A DNA stretch of 64,000 nucleotides from Variovorax sp. PBS-H4 (GCF_901827205.1 NZ_LR594675.1:4960001-5024000); one strand, 5' to 3'; shown: positions 32,893 to 43,782, numbered from the stretch's first letter. Notes: generated by a model not told the origin, from the letters alone. Made by a program: numbers and translations.

Positions 32893-34467
32893 TCATTCGG
32901 CCGCCATGCTGCTGCCGGCCTCGCCGCCGGTGCGCGGCTTTCGCCGGCGGCGGCGCTTACGCGGCGCAGAGGCGGCCAGCTCGCCCTCGGGCGGCTGCGC
33001 CTGCTCGGCATCGCCATCGGCTGGCGCAGCTGCAGGTGCCGCGCTGCGGGCCGGGCCGCGCTGGCGGGTTCTCTTGTGCTGCTCGTCGCGCACCTGGTCC
33101 AGCAGGTCCTGGCGTCGCAGGTCGTCGGAAGTGCTGCTGAACTCTTGCCACCATTCGGCAATCGCCTCGCTCACCTCGCCGACGTCGGCGCGCAAGCGCA
33201 TGAAGTCGAAGGCCGCACGAAAGCGCGCCTGCTCGACCAGGCTGTACGGCGTGGCGCCGCTGCGCTTGTCGAAGCGCGGCTGCATCATCCAGATCTCGCG
33301 CATGTCGGCTGCGAGCTTGCCTCGCCCCGAGACGTCACCGATGCGAGCATTGAACACGTCGTCGATGGCATCCTGCAGGGCCGGGAAGGACGCCTGGGGG
33401 CGCTGGCCGTGATGTCCTTCGACCCGCTGCGCCCAGCCGTCGCGCACATCGGCCCACAACACGCAAGCCAGCAGGAAGCTCGGCGCCACCGGCTTGCCCT
33501 CGCCGACACGGCGGTCGGTGTCCTGCAGCGCGGCCTTGACGAAGGGCTGCTCGGCACGCTCGACGATCACGTCGAGCAGCGGGTAGATTCCGGTCGCCAG
33601 CCCCAGCTTGCGCAGCTGCGCCACCGTCGCCATCGCGTGGCCGGTCTGCAGCAGCTTGAGCATCTCGTCGAACAGGCGGCTCTGGGGAACGTCGGCCAGC
33701 AGCTTGCTGCATTCGACCAGCGGCGTCCCGGTCTTGGGTTCCAGCGAAAAACCCAGCGCCGCCAACTTGGCCGAGAAGCGGATCGCACGGATGATGCGCA
33801 CCGGGTCCTCGCGGTAACGCGTGGCCGGGTCTCCGATCATGCGCAGCGTGAGCTTCTTGGCGTCCTTGATGCCGTTGTGATAGTCGACCACGATCTGGCT
33901 GGCCGGGTCGTAGTACATCGCGTTGATGGTGAAGTCGCGCCGTGCGGCGTCTTCCTCCTGCGGGCCCCAGACGTTGTCGCGCAGCACGCGGCCGCTGGCG
34001 TCCACCGCATGCTTCATGCCGGCGAGTTCGCCCTTGCTGGTGCGCTCGTTGCCGGCCACCTGCTCGGCGCCCGCGCTGTCCATGTAGGCGCGAAAGGTCG
34101 AGACTTCGATCACCTCGTGCTCGCGCCCGCGGCCATACACCACGTGAACGATGCGAAAGCGCCGGCCGATGATGAAGGCGCGCCGGAACAGGCTCTTGAC
34201 CTGCTCGGGCGTGGCGTTGGTGGCCACGTCGAAGTCCTTCGGGCGCAGGCCGAGCAGCAGGTCGCGCACGGCGCCCCCGACGACGTAGGCCTCGAAGCCG
34301 GCGTCCTGCAGCGTGGTGACGACGTTCCTGGCGCGCTCGTCCACCAGCTGCGGGTCGATGCCGTGCACGGAGGCTGGCACCTCCTGGCGCTTGCCAAAGC
34401 GGTTCTTGCCGCTGGAGCCGCCGGCGCCGGACTTGCCCAGGAGTTTGTCGATGAATTTCTTGATCAT
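32893..34467 (-). CDS. pcnB: poly(A) polymerase I
   Basis: A 524-residue class II nucleotidyltransferase that adds 3' A-tails to RNA and promotes decay. The catalytic region has YVVGGAVRDLLLG (64-69 core) and the acidic pair DFD (78-80). A basic N-terminal stretch and a C-terminal tail rich in Arg/Lys/Pro/Ala (about 465-515, with RKRRRRRKPR) probably bind RNA. Presence of the long tail favours poly(A) polymerase over a CCA-adding enzyme; both tRNAs here encode CCA, consistent with that. It follows hda by 27 nt. Confidence 0.92.
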   Translation of the reverse strand: MIKKFIDKLLGKSGAGGSSGKNRFGKRQEVPASVHGIDPQLVDERARNVVTTLQDAGFEAYVVGGAVRDLLLGLRPKDFDVATNATPEQVKSLFRRAFIIGRRFRIVHVVYGRGREHEVIEVSTFRAYMDSAGAEQVAGNERTSKGELAGMKHAVDASGRVLRDNVWGPQEEDAARRDFTINAMYYDPASQIVVDYHNGIKDAKKLTLRMIGDPATRYREDPVRIIRAIRFSAKLAALGFSLEPKTGTPLVECSKLLADVPQSRLFDEMLKLLQTGHAMATVAQLRKLGLATGIYPLLDVIVERAEQPFVKAALQDTDRRVGEGKPVAPSFLLACVLWADVRDGWAQRVEGHHGQRPQASFPALQDAIDDVFNARIGDVSGRGKLAADMREIWMMQPRFDKRSGATPYSLVEQARFRAAFDFMRLRADVGEVSEAIAEWWQEFSSTSDDLRRQDLLDQVRDEQHKRTRQRGPARSAAPAAAPADGDAEQAQPPEGELAASAPRKRRRRRKPRTGGEAGSSMAAE

Positions 34468-34494
34468 TGGAAAGCTTCGGCGCGGGACGCGCCC

Positions 34495-35181
34495 TCATTC
34501 ATTTTCTAGCATCGCCCGAATCAGCGGGATCGTGATCGCGCGCTGGGTCTGCAAGGCATAGCCGTCGAGCTGCACCAGCAACTCCATCAGGTTGCCCAGA
34601 TCTCGGCTGAAGCGGTGCAACATGTAGTCGAGCACTTCGTCCGTCAGCATCACGCCGCGGCTGTCGGCGGCCTGACGCAGCACAGCGCGCCGCTCCGGTT
34701 CGTTCAGCACCTGCAAGTGGAACACATGACCCCATCCCAGGCGGGTGCGCAGGTCCTCCCGCAACGGCAGGTCGGCGGGCGGTACCGCGCCTGCCGCCAC
34801 CACGCCGCGCTGCAGGCTCTGCGCGTTGACGAACCAGTTGAAGGCGGCGTGCTGCTGCACCGCGGTGTAGAGATGCACGTCGTCGAGCAGCACCGCACTC
34901 CATTGCTCGTCAAAGTCGGGCGGTTCGGAAAGTCCCGGATGCAGCCACCCCACGCTCGCGCCCTGCTCGCGCAAGGCGCTTCGCACCGCTTCGAGCAGAT
35001 GTGTCTTGCCGCTGCCGCTCTCGCCCCACAGGTAGGTCGGCACGGGCGAATGCAGCGTGCTTGTACGCGCATCGCCGATCCACAGCCGCAAGTGCCGCAC
35101 CGCGGGTTCGTTCGGGCCGGCAAAGAAGCCTGCCAGCGTCGGGCCGGCAGCGAGGCCGATATCGAGCGCGAGCTGCTTCAT
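34495..35181 (-). CDS. hda: DnaA regulatory inactivator Hda
   Basis: A 228-residue DnaA-like AAA protein without the DNA-binding domain IV. It works with the DNA clamp to hydrolyse DnaA-ATP after initiation. MKQLALDIGL matches the clamp-binding N-terminus (QLxLDI), Walker A GESGSGKT spans 53-60, and LLDDVH is the Walker B region. The ATG at 35181 is chosen because it starts the clamp motif. Head of hda-pcnB-folK; divergent from purM. Confidence 0.93.
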   Translation of the reverse strand: MKQLALDIGLAAGPTLAGFFAGPNEPAVRHLRLWIGDARTSTLHSPVPTYLWGESGSGKTHLLEAVRSALREQGASVGWLHPGLSEPPDFDEQWSAVLLDDVHLYTAVQQHAAFNWFVNAQSLQRGVVAAGAVPPADLPLREDLRTRLGWGHVFHLQVLNEPERRAVLRQAADSRGVMLTDEVLDYMLHRFSRDLGNLMELLVQLDGYALQTQRAITIPLIRAMLENE

Positions 35182-35289
35182 GCCAAGGCCACGGCGGGCA
35201 GCTGGGATGACGCGGATGACGCAGTACGTGGATTCATGAGACAGGCAGAAGCGCTGCGCGACGGGCCGGGGGCGCGGGGCAAGGGGCCC

Positions 35290-35295
35290 TAAAAT
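35290..35295 (+). promoter_or_regulatory. purM: candidate -10 box of purM
   Basis: TAAAAT preceded by CCC, about 92 nt upstream of the purM ATG, in the 205-nt divergent gap with hda. No strong -35; no purine operator recognised. Confidence 0.45.
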
Positions 35296-35386
35296 CGTGG
35301 GGAATTCTATCGGCCCGACCGCCCCGGTTGCCGGCGTCATTCTCCTCCTCCCTTCGACCGTCCCATCTTTTTCGTCCGGCCCGCCC

Positions 35387-36427
<1,041 letters not shown>

Positions 36428-36441
36428 GAAGGCCTCGCCGC

Positions 36442-37500
36442 GTGAGCATCGTCGTTCCCCCTCCGTCGCGCAAGCTGGTCACGGCGAGCTACCTGCTCAT
36501 CGCCGGCGCCTTGCTGCTGATCATGTGGCAGGGCCTGCTCCCAGGGCTGCTGTGCGTCTGCGTCGGTTTTCTCGGCACGCGCCGTCTCGCACACTTGCTC
36601 GACGCTGGACTGCGCCGGCTGCTGCCCCCGAAGTCGCCCGAGCAGGCGCCGGACTCGCCGGCGTCCTGGGCGCGCATCGTCGCCGCCACCCTGGTGTCGC
36701 TGGCGCCGATCGGACTCGGAATACTGGCGTTCTCGGAAGCTCGCGAGTTCGTGCTCAACGCGCCGGAGCAATACCAGGAATTGCTCGACTACATCGCCCG
36801 CACGGTGCTGGAGCTGCGGCTCAAGCTGCCGCCCGACATCGGCGCCTACCTGCCCGAAGGCACGGCTGAAGTGCAGCGGGTCATCGCCGGCTACCTGCGC
36901 GCCCAGGCAGGCGTGCTCGCGGTGACAGGTCGCGCCTGGTTGGGAGGCTTGCTGTTCGCCTACGTCGGCCTGATCGTCGGCGCATTGGCAGCCATCGCCC
37001 AGCACCCTTCTACCGGCCGCCCGCTCGCCGAACTGCTCAGGCAGCGCATCCTTCTGTTCGGCGAGGCCTTCGGCCAGATCGTGGCTGCGCAATTCTGGAT
37101 TGCAGCCTTCAACACGCTGCTGACTGCGGTCTTCCTGCTGTTCCTGCTGCCTCGCTGGGACCTGCACTTGCCCTACGCAACGGCGCTGATCACCTTGACC
37201 TTCGTCGCCGGGCTGGTGCCGATCGTCGGCAACCTCCTGTGCAACACGGTGATCACGCTGGTCGGCCTTTCGGTGTCGCCGGTCGCCGCCCTGGCCTGCC
37301 TGGCCTTTCTGATCCTCATTCACAAGGCCGAGTACTTCATCAACGCCAAGGTTGTCGGCACCCGTACTCAGATGGGGGTCTGGGAGCTGCTGTCGGTGAT
37401 GTTCGTGGCCGAGGCCGTGTTCGGACCGGCCGGGCTCGTCGCGGCCCCGTTGTTCTACGCCTACCTCAAGAAGGAACTGCAGGTGGCACAGCTGGTTTGA
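36442..37500 (+). CDS. AI-2E/PerM-family membrane transporter
   Basis: A 352-residue polytopic protein of the AI-2E exporter family. It starts with GTG at 36442 (AGAAGG about 10 nt upstream) and has about seven hydrophobic stretches, two near 15-45, one near 75-95 and the rest after 160. The C-terminal segment GLVPIVGNLLCN and the NAKVVGTRTQMGVWELLSVM region are typical. Substrate unknown; the family includes exporters and Na+/H+ antiporters. Commonly linked to purM and hda in betaproteobacteria. Confidence 0.83.
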   Translation: MSIVVPPPSRKLVTASYLLIAGALLLIMWQGLLPGLLCVCVGFLGTRRLAHLLDAGLRRLLPPKSPEQAPDSPASWARIVAATLVSLAPIGLGILAFSEAREFVLNAPEQYQELLDYIARTVLELRLKLPPDIGAYLPEGTAEVQRVIAGYLRAQAGVLAVTGRAWLGGLLFAYVGLIVGALAAIAQHPSTGRPLAELLRQRILLFGEAFGQIVAAQFWIAAFNTLLTAVFLLFLLPRWDLHLPYATALITLTFVAGLVPIVGNLLCNTVITLVGLSVSPVAALACLAFLILIHKAEYFINAKVVGTRTQMGVWELLSVMFVAEAVFGPAGLVAAPLFYAYLKKELQVAQLV

Positions 37501-37613
37501 AGGCTGGGGTCCCGCGGCTTGTGCGACTGGTCCTATCCAAGAATCGCCTTCGTCTGGCCTTGCGCACCCGGCATCGGTGCTCTTCTACCGCTTTTGCCGA
37601 CGGTGCCTTCGCC

Positions 37614-38678
37614 ATGAAAATTGCCCAGATCTCACCCATGTACGAATCGGTGCCGCCCCGCTTGTATGGCGGGACCGAACGCGTCGTCGCCCATCTCTGC
37701 AATGCCCTGGTGAGCCAGGGGCATGACGTTACTTTGTTCGCTTCGGCGGATACCCGCACCCGGGCCCGGCTGGTGCCGATGCGAGAGCAGGCGTTGCGGC
37801 TCGATCCGGCGCCGCTGAAATCCGACCTCGCCAGCCATATGGTGCTGTTGCAGGAGGTGCGACGCCAGGCGGCCGACTTCGACGTGCTGCACTTCCATAT
37901 CGACCTGCTGCATTTCCCCTTCTTTGCGGACATGGCCGATCGCACGCTCACGACCTTGCATGGCCGCCTGGACCTGAAGGACCTGCCCGAGGCCTACGCG
38001 GCGTGGAAGGATTTCCCTCTTGCATCCATTTCCAGGCACCAACGCACGCCGCTGCCTTCCGCTCGATGGCATGGCACTGTCCACCACGGCCTGGACCCGA
38101 CGCTCTACCCTTTCCAGCCCCAGGCAACCGGCGGCTATCTCGCCTTCCTTGGCCGCATCTCGCCCGAGAAAAGACCCGACCGCGCCATCGCCATCGCGAC
38201 TCGGGCAGGGCTGCCGCTGAAAATCGCCGCCAAGGTCGACGCGGCGGACAAGGAATACTTCCGCGAGCGGATCCGGCCGCTGCTCGACCATCCGTTGGTG
38301 GAATACATCGGGGAAATCGGCGATGCCGAAAAGCCCGCCTTCCTTGGTGGGGCACTCGCCCTGCTCTTCCCCATCGATTGGCCGGAGCCATTCGGGCTGG
38401 TGCTGATCGAAGCCATGGCCTGCGGGACGCCCGTGATCGCCTGGCGCTGCGGCTCTGTGCCCGAGGTGGTGGACCACGGCGTCAGTGGCCTGATCGTCGC
38501 CGACGAGAACGAAGCGATTGCAGCCGTTCATCAGGTCGGAGCACTCGACCGCAGCGAGGTTCGCGCCACCTTCGACCGGCGTTTTTCCGCCACGACCATG
38601 GCCAAGGCCTATGTGGAGCTGTATCGTCGGCTTCCGGCGCACGACAAAGACGGCACTTTCTACCCTCAGGCAGCTTGA
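37614..38678 (+). CDS. GT4-family glycosyltransferase
   Basis: A 354-residue GT-B transferase starting MKIAQISPMYESVPPRLYGG, a pattern of GT4 proteins. The donor-binding half has FLGRISPEKRPDRAI and the EX7E-type stretch WPEPFGLVLIEAMACGTPVI. Residue H in FHIDLLHF lies in the acceptor half. The stop is 2 nt before the debranching-type gene, so the pair is an operon. Unlike the GT at 23245, its partner suggests alpha-glucan or storage/compatible-sugar metabolism; donor not known. Confidence 0.85.
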   Translation: MKIAQISPMYESVPPRLYGGTERVVAHLCNALVSQGHDVTLFASADTRTRARLVPMREQALRLDPAPLKSDLASHMVLLQEVRRQAADFDVLHFHIDLLHFPFFADMADRTLTTLHGRLDLKDLPEAYAAWKDFPLASISRHQRTPLPSARWHGTVHHGLDPTLYPFQPQATGGYLAFLGRISPEKRPDRAIAIATRAGLPLKIAAKVDAADKEYFRERIRPLLDHPLVEYIGEIGDAEKPAFLGGALALLFPIDWPEPFGLVLIEAMACGTPVIAWRCGSVPEVVDHGVSGLIVADENEAIAAVHQVGALDRSEVRATFDRRFSATTMAKAYVELYRRLPAHDKDGTFYPQAA

Positions 38679-38680
38679 GC

Positions 38681-40843
38681 ATGAGCCAAGGCATGACAAC
38701 CGAACCGCCCCTCGCGGCGCTTGATGTCGAGGCGGTCCTCGAGCGCAACCCGCAGCGGCTGTTCGTCCTGAAAGAAGGCGACACTTTCCTGGTGGCCGAT
38801 GTCTACGGCGACATCACCGGAGAAGCCGACGGGCTGTTCCACAACGACACGCGCATGCTGTCCACTTTCCTCTTGCGGATGGCTGGCAGCAGGCCGTCGC
38901 TGCTCTCCGGCGCCGTGAGCCAGGACAACCTGTTCTTTACGGCCAACTTGACCAATCACCCCCTGCCGCTGCTTGGCAATCCGGCCACGCCGGAAGGGGT
39001 GATTCACCTGGAGCGCAAACGCTTTCTCTGGGACAACAGAATTTTCGAGCGCATCAGCGTGCTGAACTATGGAGATCAACGGGTGCAGGCACCGCTGACG
39101 CTGCACTTCGCCGCTGATTTCCACGACATGTTCGAGGTGCGCGGCCAGCATCGGCAGCAGCGTGGCGTCCGCGAGCCGTCGCTCCTGAAGGACCGCGGCG
39201 TCGAACTGCGCTACCAGGGCCTCGACGGATTGCGCCGCAGCATGTGCATCGAGTTTTCCGAACCCCCCCAGAGCCTGGACGAGCGGCACGCAGCATTCAT
39301 CGTGCAACTCGAGCCGCATCAGCGCTGGACCCTCCACGCCGAGATCGGGCCCTGCCCCGCCGACGCCGGCTGTTCGCGCTATCGGGCGGCGGCTGCCGCT
39401 GCTCGCCGCAGCATGCGCACGCGCCAGCGGCGAGGCGCACGCGTGCTGGCCTCAGGCCGGCTGTTCCAGTCGTGGCTCGACAAGTCGCGTGCCGATCTGG
39501 CCCTGCTGACCACCGACCTGCCCACCGGTCCTTACCCCTATGCGGGCATCCCCTGGTTCTCGACGCCGTTCGGACGGGATGCGATCGTCACCGCATTGCA
39601 GACCTTGTGGCTCGATCCCGGCCTGGCACACGGCGTGCTGTCTTTTCTCGCGCACAACCAGGCACAGCAGACTTCGACCTTCCGCGACTCCGAGCCGGGC
39701 AAGATCATGCATGAGACTCGCAAGGGGGAAATGGCGGCGGTCAACGAGCTTCCCTTTGCCAAGTACTACGGCGGTGTCGACACCACACCGCTGTTCGTCA
39801 TGCTCGCGGGCGCTTACGCCGAGCGGATGGGCAATGTCCGTGCGCTGGATGCCTTCTGGCCTGCGCTCGAGGCCGCGGCGCGCTGGATCGAGCGAAATGC
39901 GGCCGGGCATCCCACCGGCTTCCTGAGCTACGCGCGCGGCGAGTTGACGGGGCTGGCCAATCAGGGATGGAAGGACAGCAACGACTCGGTGTTCCACGCC
40001 GACGGAAGTACGCCGGAGGGGCCGATCGCCTTGATCGAAGTCCAGGGCTACGCTTACCGGGCCTACGCCGTCATGGCCGAACTGTCGCGACTGCGCGGCG
40101 ACGCGGACGCAGCACGCCACTGGGAGCAGTGCGCCGTGGCGCTGCAAGCCGCGGTCGAACGGCACTTCTGGCAGGAAGACATGCAGTTCTACGCGCTGGC
40201 ATTGGACGGCCGCGGCCAGCCCTGCCGCGTTCGGGCATCGAACGTCGGGCACCTGCTGTACACCGGCCTTCCGCGGGCCGAGCGGGGCCGCGCCGTCGCC
40301 ACACAGCTGCTGTCGCGCGCGTTCAACTCCGGTTGGGGCATTCGCACGCTGCCCCCCGAGACGCTGCGCTTCAATCCAATGTCCTACCACAACGGGTCCG
40401 TCTGGCCCCATGACGTCGTCCTGTGCGGCGCTGGACTGGCGCGCTATGGCGAACGCGACGGACTGGTGAGGCTTCTCAATGGCTTGTTCGAAGCCGCTAC
40501 CCATTTCGGCATGCGGCTGCCTGAGCTGTTTTGCGGGTTCGAGCGTGCGCCGGGCGAAGCGCCTATCGCGTATCCGGTCGCCTGCCTGCCGCAGGCGTGG
40601 GCGGCGGGCTCGGTCTTCATGCTGCTGCAGGCTTCCCTCGGCCTGCAGCTCGATGCGCACCGCAGCCTCATTCGTGTCGAGCAACCCCGACTGCCGGATG
40701 GCATCGACCATCTGCAGGTCCGGCATTTGCAGCTTGGCACCCAGAACCTGGACCTGAGCTTTCAGCGCCTGGGCGAGCGCGTGGTCGCATTCATCGACCG
40801 GCAGGAGGGGCCGTCGCCGGTCACGCTGTCGCTGAAACTGTGA
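38681..40843 (+). CDS. glycogen-debranching-type amylo-alpha-1,6-glucosidase
   Basis: A 720-residue protein with an N-terminal beta domain of the GDE_N type (about 20-230, LFVLKEGDTFLVADVYGDI and LFHNDTRMLSTFLLRM) and a C-terminal (alpha/alpha)6 barrel (about 285-700). Candidate catalytic acids lie in LANQGWKDSNDSVFHADG and IALIEVQGYAYRAY. The family hydrolyses alpha-1,6 branches but related members act on other alpha-glucosides or 2-O-glucosylglycerate-type compounds. It follows the GT4 gene by 2 nt. No other glycogen gene is in the window. Confidence 0.85.
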   Translation: MSQGMTTEPPLAALDVEAVLERNPQRLFVLKEGDTFLVADVYGDITGEADGLFHNDTRMLSTFLLRMAGSRPSLLSGAVSQDNLFFTANLTNHPLPLLGNPATPEGVIHLERKRFLWDNRIFERISVLNYGDQRVQAPLTLHFAADFHDMFEVRGQHRQQRGVREPSLLKDRGVELRYQGLDGLRRSMCIEFSEPPQSLDERHAAFIVQLEPHQRWTLHAEIGPCPADAGCSRYRAAAAAARRSMRTRQRRGARVLASGRLFQSWLDKSRADLALLTTDLPTGPYPYAGIPWFSTPFGRDAIVTALQTLWLDPGLAHGVLSFLAHNQAQQTSTFRDSEPGKIMHETRKGEMAAVNELPFAKYYGGVDTTPLFVMLAGAYAERMGNVRALDAFWPALEAAARWIERNAAGHPTGFLSYARGELTGLANQGWKDSNDSVFHADGSTPEGPIALIEVQGYAYRAYAVMAELSRLRGDADAARHWEQCAVALQAAVERHFWQEDMQFYALALDGRGQPCRVRASNVGHLLYTGLPRAERGRAVATQLLSRAFNSGWGIRTLPPETLRFNPMSYHNGSVWPHDVVLCGAGLARYGERDGLVRLLNGLFEAATHFGMRLPELFCGFERAPGEAPIAYPVACLPQAWAAGSVFMLLQASLGLQLDAHRSLIRVEQPRLPDGIDHLQVRHLQLGTQNLDLSFQRLGERVVAFIDRQEGPSPVTLSLKL

Positions 40844-40880
40844 TGCCTGTAGGGCCTGAACGCAGGATGGCGAGAAGCCC

Positions 40881-41303
40881 TCAGAGATAGCCGCAGAAGC
40901 GCAGCACATGGCCGTCGGGCTCGCGAATCGCGAACTCGCGCAGGCCCCATGGCTGCGACATCGGCGGTTCGACTACCTGAACGCCGCGCTTGACATACGC
41001 GGCATGCAGGCCGTCGACGTCCTGGCCGACATGAATCACGATCTCGCCGCGCCAGGCCTGGGCATCGCTTCGGCGGCATTGCCACAGGCGGATGTAGACC
41101 GGATCGCCATAACTGCGGTCGCCCTTCTTCACCCGGGCGTAGCTGGGCGGCTCGCCGGCGATGAAGTCGAGTTCGAAGCCGAGTACATCGCAGAAGTAGC
41201 GCGCGGCGCGGGCCGCATCGGCAACCGGAAGCACCGGCTGCACGCCGTGGAATTCATGCAGCGTGCCGAGGTCGGCGGCCGCGGCCCTGCTGTCCTGCAC
41301 CAT
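40881..41303 (-). CDS. VOC-superfamily (glyoxalase/bleomycin-resistance-like) protein
   Basis: A 140-residue single-domain VOC protein with FHGVQPVLPVADAARAARYF, FCDVLGFELDF, VYIRLWQC and the closing REFAIREPDGHVLRFCG. The metal-site acid in the last strand (IREPDGH) is present. Members include dioxygenases, glyoxalases and binding proteins; function unknown. The ATG at 41303 shares one base with the sirB1-type stop (TGATG), indicating coupling; a TTG at 41306 is the alternative. Confidence 0.8.
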   Translation of the reverse strand: MVQDSRAAAADLGTLHEFHGVQPVLPVADAARAARYFCDVLGFELDFIAGEPPSYARVKKGDRSYGDPVYIRLWQCRRSDAQAWRGEIVIHVGQDVDGLHAAYVKRGVQVVEPPMSQPWGLREFAIREPDGHVLRFCGYL

Positions 41304-42154
41304 CAATTCTCCGCCCGGCGCAGGGCGGCGACGCGCTCGGCGATGGCATCGATGTCGAGTGCATCCTCGGCATGCATCAGGTAGGTCTCGAGGTCACGCA
41401 CCGCGCGCGCGGTGTTTCCCTGCTCTGCATGAGCCAGCCCGCGGTCGCGATGCTCGCCCCAGGCCTCGGGGAACAGCGTGACCAGGCGGTCCTGCACCGC
41501 GATCGCGCGCTGCCAGTCTTCCTGCGCCCGGTGGATTTCCTTCAGGTTGCGCAGCATGCGCCCGATGATCTCCCGCGGCGAAGCCGGCTGCAGGTACAAG
41601 CCCAGCGGCACGTCGAAGTCGCCGACCAGACCGCTGCTGCGCTTGTAGGGCTCGAGGCGTTCGCTGAGCTCCTCGCGCGAGAGCGATTTTCCGGTGAACG
41701 GGTCGATTACCACCTGGCCCTTGGGCAGCGTGATCTTGAGCATGAAGTGCCCCGGAAAACCCACGCCGCGCGCCTGCAGGCCCAGCCCCTGCGCCAGCTC
41801 CATCCACAGCACGGCCAGGGAAATCGGGATGCCGCGGCGCGTGCGCAGCACCGCGTTGAGATAGCTGTTGTCGGGGTCGTAGTAGTCGTTGACGTTGCCG
41901 CCAAAACTCAGGTCGTGGAAGAAAAACTGGTTGAGGGCGCGCAGCCGTTGCAGCGGCGCGGCATCGGCGGGCAACCTGCGCTTGAGGCGAGCGAGCAGCT
42001 GGTCGACATCGCCCAGCACCTGCTGGACATCGAGCTCGGGGTATTCGTCCTGGGCCAGGCTGGCAGCGGCTTCGAGCAGCGGGAAATGATCATCGCTCTT
42101 GACGAGCGACTCGAAATACTCGAGTGCGGTGGGCGCCTGGAAGCTGAACGTCAT
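41303..42154 (-). CDS. SirB1-family protein (transglutaminase-like and TPR-like)
   Basis: A 283-residue cytoplasmic protein of the SirB1 family. The N-terminal half contains LRALNQFFFHDLSFGGNVND and RRGIPISLAVLWMELAQGLG, a degraded transglutaminase-like fold, and the C-terminal half has a tetratricopeptide-like region (AIAVQDRLVTLFPEAWGEHR). No catalytic role is established for the family. TACAAA ends 5 nt before the ATG. Coupled to the VOC gene. Confidence 0.85.
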   Translation of the reverse strand: MTFSFQAPTALEYFESLVKSDDHFPLLEAAASLAQDEYPELDVQQVLGDVDQLLARLKRRLPADAAPLQRLRALNQFFFHDLSFGGNVNDYYDPDNSYLNAVLRTRRGIPISLAVLWMELAQGLGLQARGVGFPGHFMLKITLPKGQVVIDPFTGKSLSREELSERLEPYKRSSGLVGDFDVPLGLYLQPASPREIIGRMLRNLKEIHRAQEDWQRAIAVQDRLVTLFPEAWGEHRDRGLAHAEQGNTARAVRDLETYLMHAEDALDIDAIAERVAALRRAEN

Positions 42155-42209
42155 GTGTCTTTGTAGAGGAGCACGCGCCGAGCGTCAAGGCGGGGCTTGC
42201 GCCGGGGGA

Positions 42210-43775
42210 TCAGCGGCGCACCAGGCTGCGCAGCTTGACGCCCGCAAGCGCCAGCACGCCAAAGTACAGCACGGCGCCGCCGATCACCAGGGCTGCCAGC
42301 AGGCCGATGCGTTGCAGGCGCTGCGCCTGCAGCCCGATCCAGTCGAAGTGCTGGTTGCCCCAGACCAGCAGGGCGGTGAGTGCGGCAGTGCCCGCCAGCA
42401 CCTGCAGCAGGAAGCGGCCCCAGCCCGGCTCGGGACGGTAGCTGCCACGGCGAACCAGCCCGAGGAGCAGCCAGAGCGCATTGATCATCGCGCCGATGGC
42501 AATGGTGAGCGTCAGCGCCGCATGCTGGAGCAGCGGCACCAGGGCCACGTTGAGCAGTTGCGTCAGCACCAGCACCGCCACCGCGATCAACATCGGCGTG
42601 CGTGTGTCGTGCTTGGCGTAGTAGCCCGGCGCCAGCACTTTGACAGCCACCAGGCCGACCAGTCCGACGCCGTAGCCCATCAAGGCGAGGCTGGTGCGCT
42701 GCACATGGAATTCGTTGAAGGCGCCGTTGTGGAACAGCACGGCCACCAGCGGTCGGGAAAAGACCAGCAGAGCCAGGGCGCAGGGCACCGACAGCAGCAC
42801 CACCAGGCGAAGGCCCCAGTCGAGCATCGCGGAATAGCGCGCGTCGTCCTGGGCCGCGCGCGCACCGGCGAGCTGGGGCATCAGCACCACGCCGAGCGCC
42901 ACGCCCAGCAGCGCCGTCGGGAACTCCATTAGCCGGTCGGCATTGGTGATCCAGCTCACGCTGCCGGTCGCCAGGTGGGAGGCGATCTGCGTGTTGATCA
43001 GCAGCGAGATCTGCGCCACGCTGACCCCGATCAGCGCGGGCAGCATCAGGCGCGCGACGCGACGCGTGCCCGGGTCGGCCCAGGCAGTCCGAAGCGCGCC
43101 CACGCCAAGGCCGATGCGCGGCATCATCCCGAGCCTGCGCAGCGCCGGAATCTGCAGCGCCAGCTGGAGCAGCCCGCCGACCATAACGCCCGCACATTGC
43201 GCGTAGATCGGCTCGATGCCAAGGCGCCGAAACCAAGGCGCACCGACCACGATGGAAAGGATCAAGGCCAGGTTGAGCAGCACTGGCGCAGCTGCCGGCA
43301 CGGCAAACTTGCGCCAGGTGTTGAGGATGCCGCCGGCCAGTGCCACCAGCGACATGAAGCCGATGTAGGGGAACATCCAGCGTGTCATGACCACCGCCGC
43401 CTCGAAGCTCTCCGGGTCCTTCTGAAGGCCGCTGGCCATGGCCCAGACCATCAGTGGCGCTCCGATCACGCCCGCAACGCACAACAGCACGAGCGTCCAG
43501 GTCAACAGCGTCCCCACGTGGTCCACCAGGGCCTTGGCGCCTGTGTCGCCCTGCTCGGTCCTGTTGGCCGCCAGCACCGGCACGAAGGCCTGGCTGAAGG
43601 CGCCCTCGCCGAATACGCGCCGGAACAGGTTGGGGATGCGGAAGGCGACGTAGAACGCGTCGGTCATCGCGCTGACGCCGAACACCGAAGTCATGAGCAC
43701 GTCGCGGATGAGCCCCGTGATGCGGGAAGCGAGCGTCAACAGGGAGACGGTGGAGGCGGATTTGAAGAGCGACAC
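42210..43775 (-). CDS. murJ: lipid II flippase MurJ
   Basis: A 521-residue MOP-superfamily flippase that moves lipid II across the inner membrane for peptidoglycan synthesis. About 14 hydrophobic segments; opening SLFKSASTVSLLTLASRITGLIRD and RIPNLFRRVFGEGAFSQAFVPV are highly typical. The start is GTG at 43775; TACACT ends 7 nt before it on the minus strand and no ribosome site is seen. Divergent from rpsT. Confidence 0.95.
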   Translation of the reverse strand: MSLFKSASTVSLLTLASRITGLIRDVLMTSVFGVSAMTDAFYVAFRIPNLFRRVFGEGAFSQAFVPVLAANRTEQGDTGAKALVDHVGTLLTWTLVLLCVAGVIGAPLMVWAMASGLQKDPESFEAAVVMTRWMFPYIGFMSLVALAGGILNTWRKFAVPAAAPVLLNLALILSIVVGAPWFRRLGIEPIYAQCAGVMVGGLLQLALQIPALRRLGMMPRIGLGVGALRTAWADPGTRRVARLMLPALIGVSVAQISLLINTQIASHLATGSVSWITNADRLMEFPTALLGVALGVVLMPQLAGARAAQDDARYSAMLDWGLRLVVLLSVPCALALLVFSRPLVAVLFHNGAFNEFHVQRTSLALMGYGVGLVGLVAVKVLAPGYYAKHDTRTPMLIAVAVLVLTQLLNVALVPLLQHAALTLTIAIGAMINALWLLLGLVRRGSYRPEPGWGRFLLQVLAGTAALTALLVWGNQHFDWIGLQAQRLQRIGLLAALVIGGAVLYFGVLALAGVKLRSLVRR

Positions 43776-43782
43776 GGCCGGA

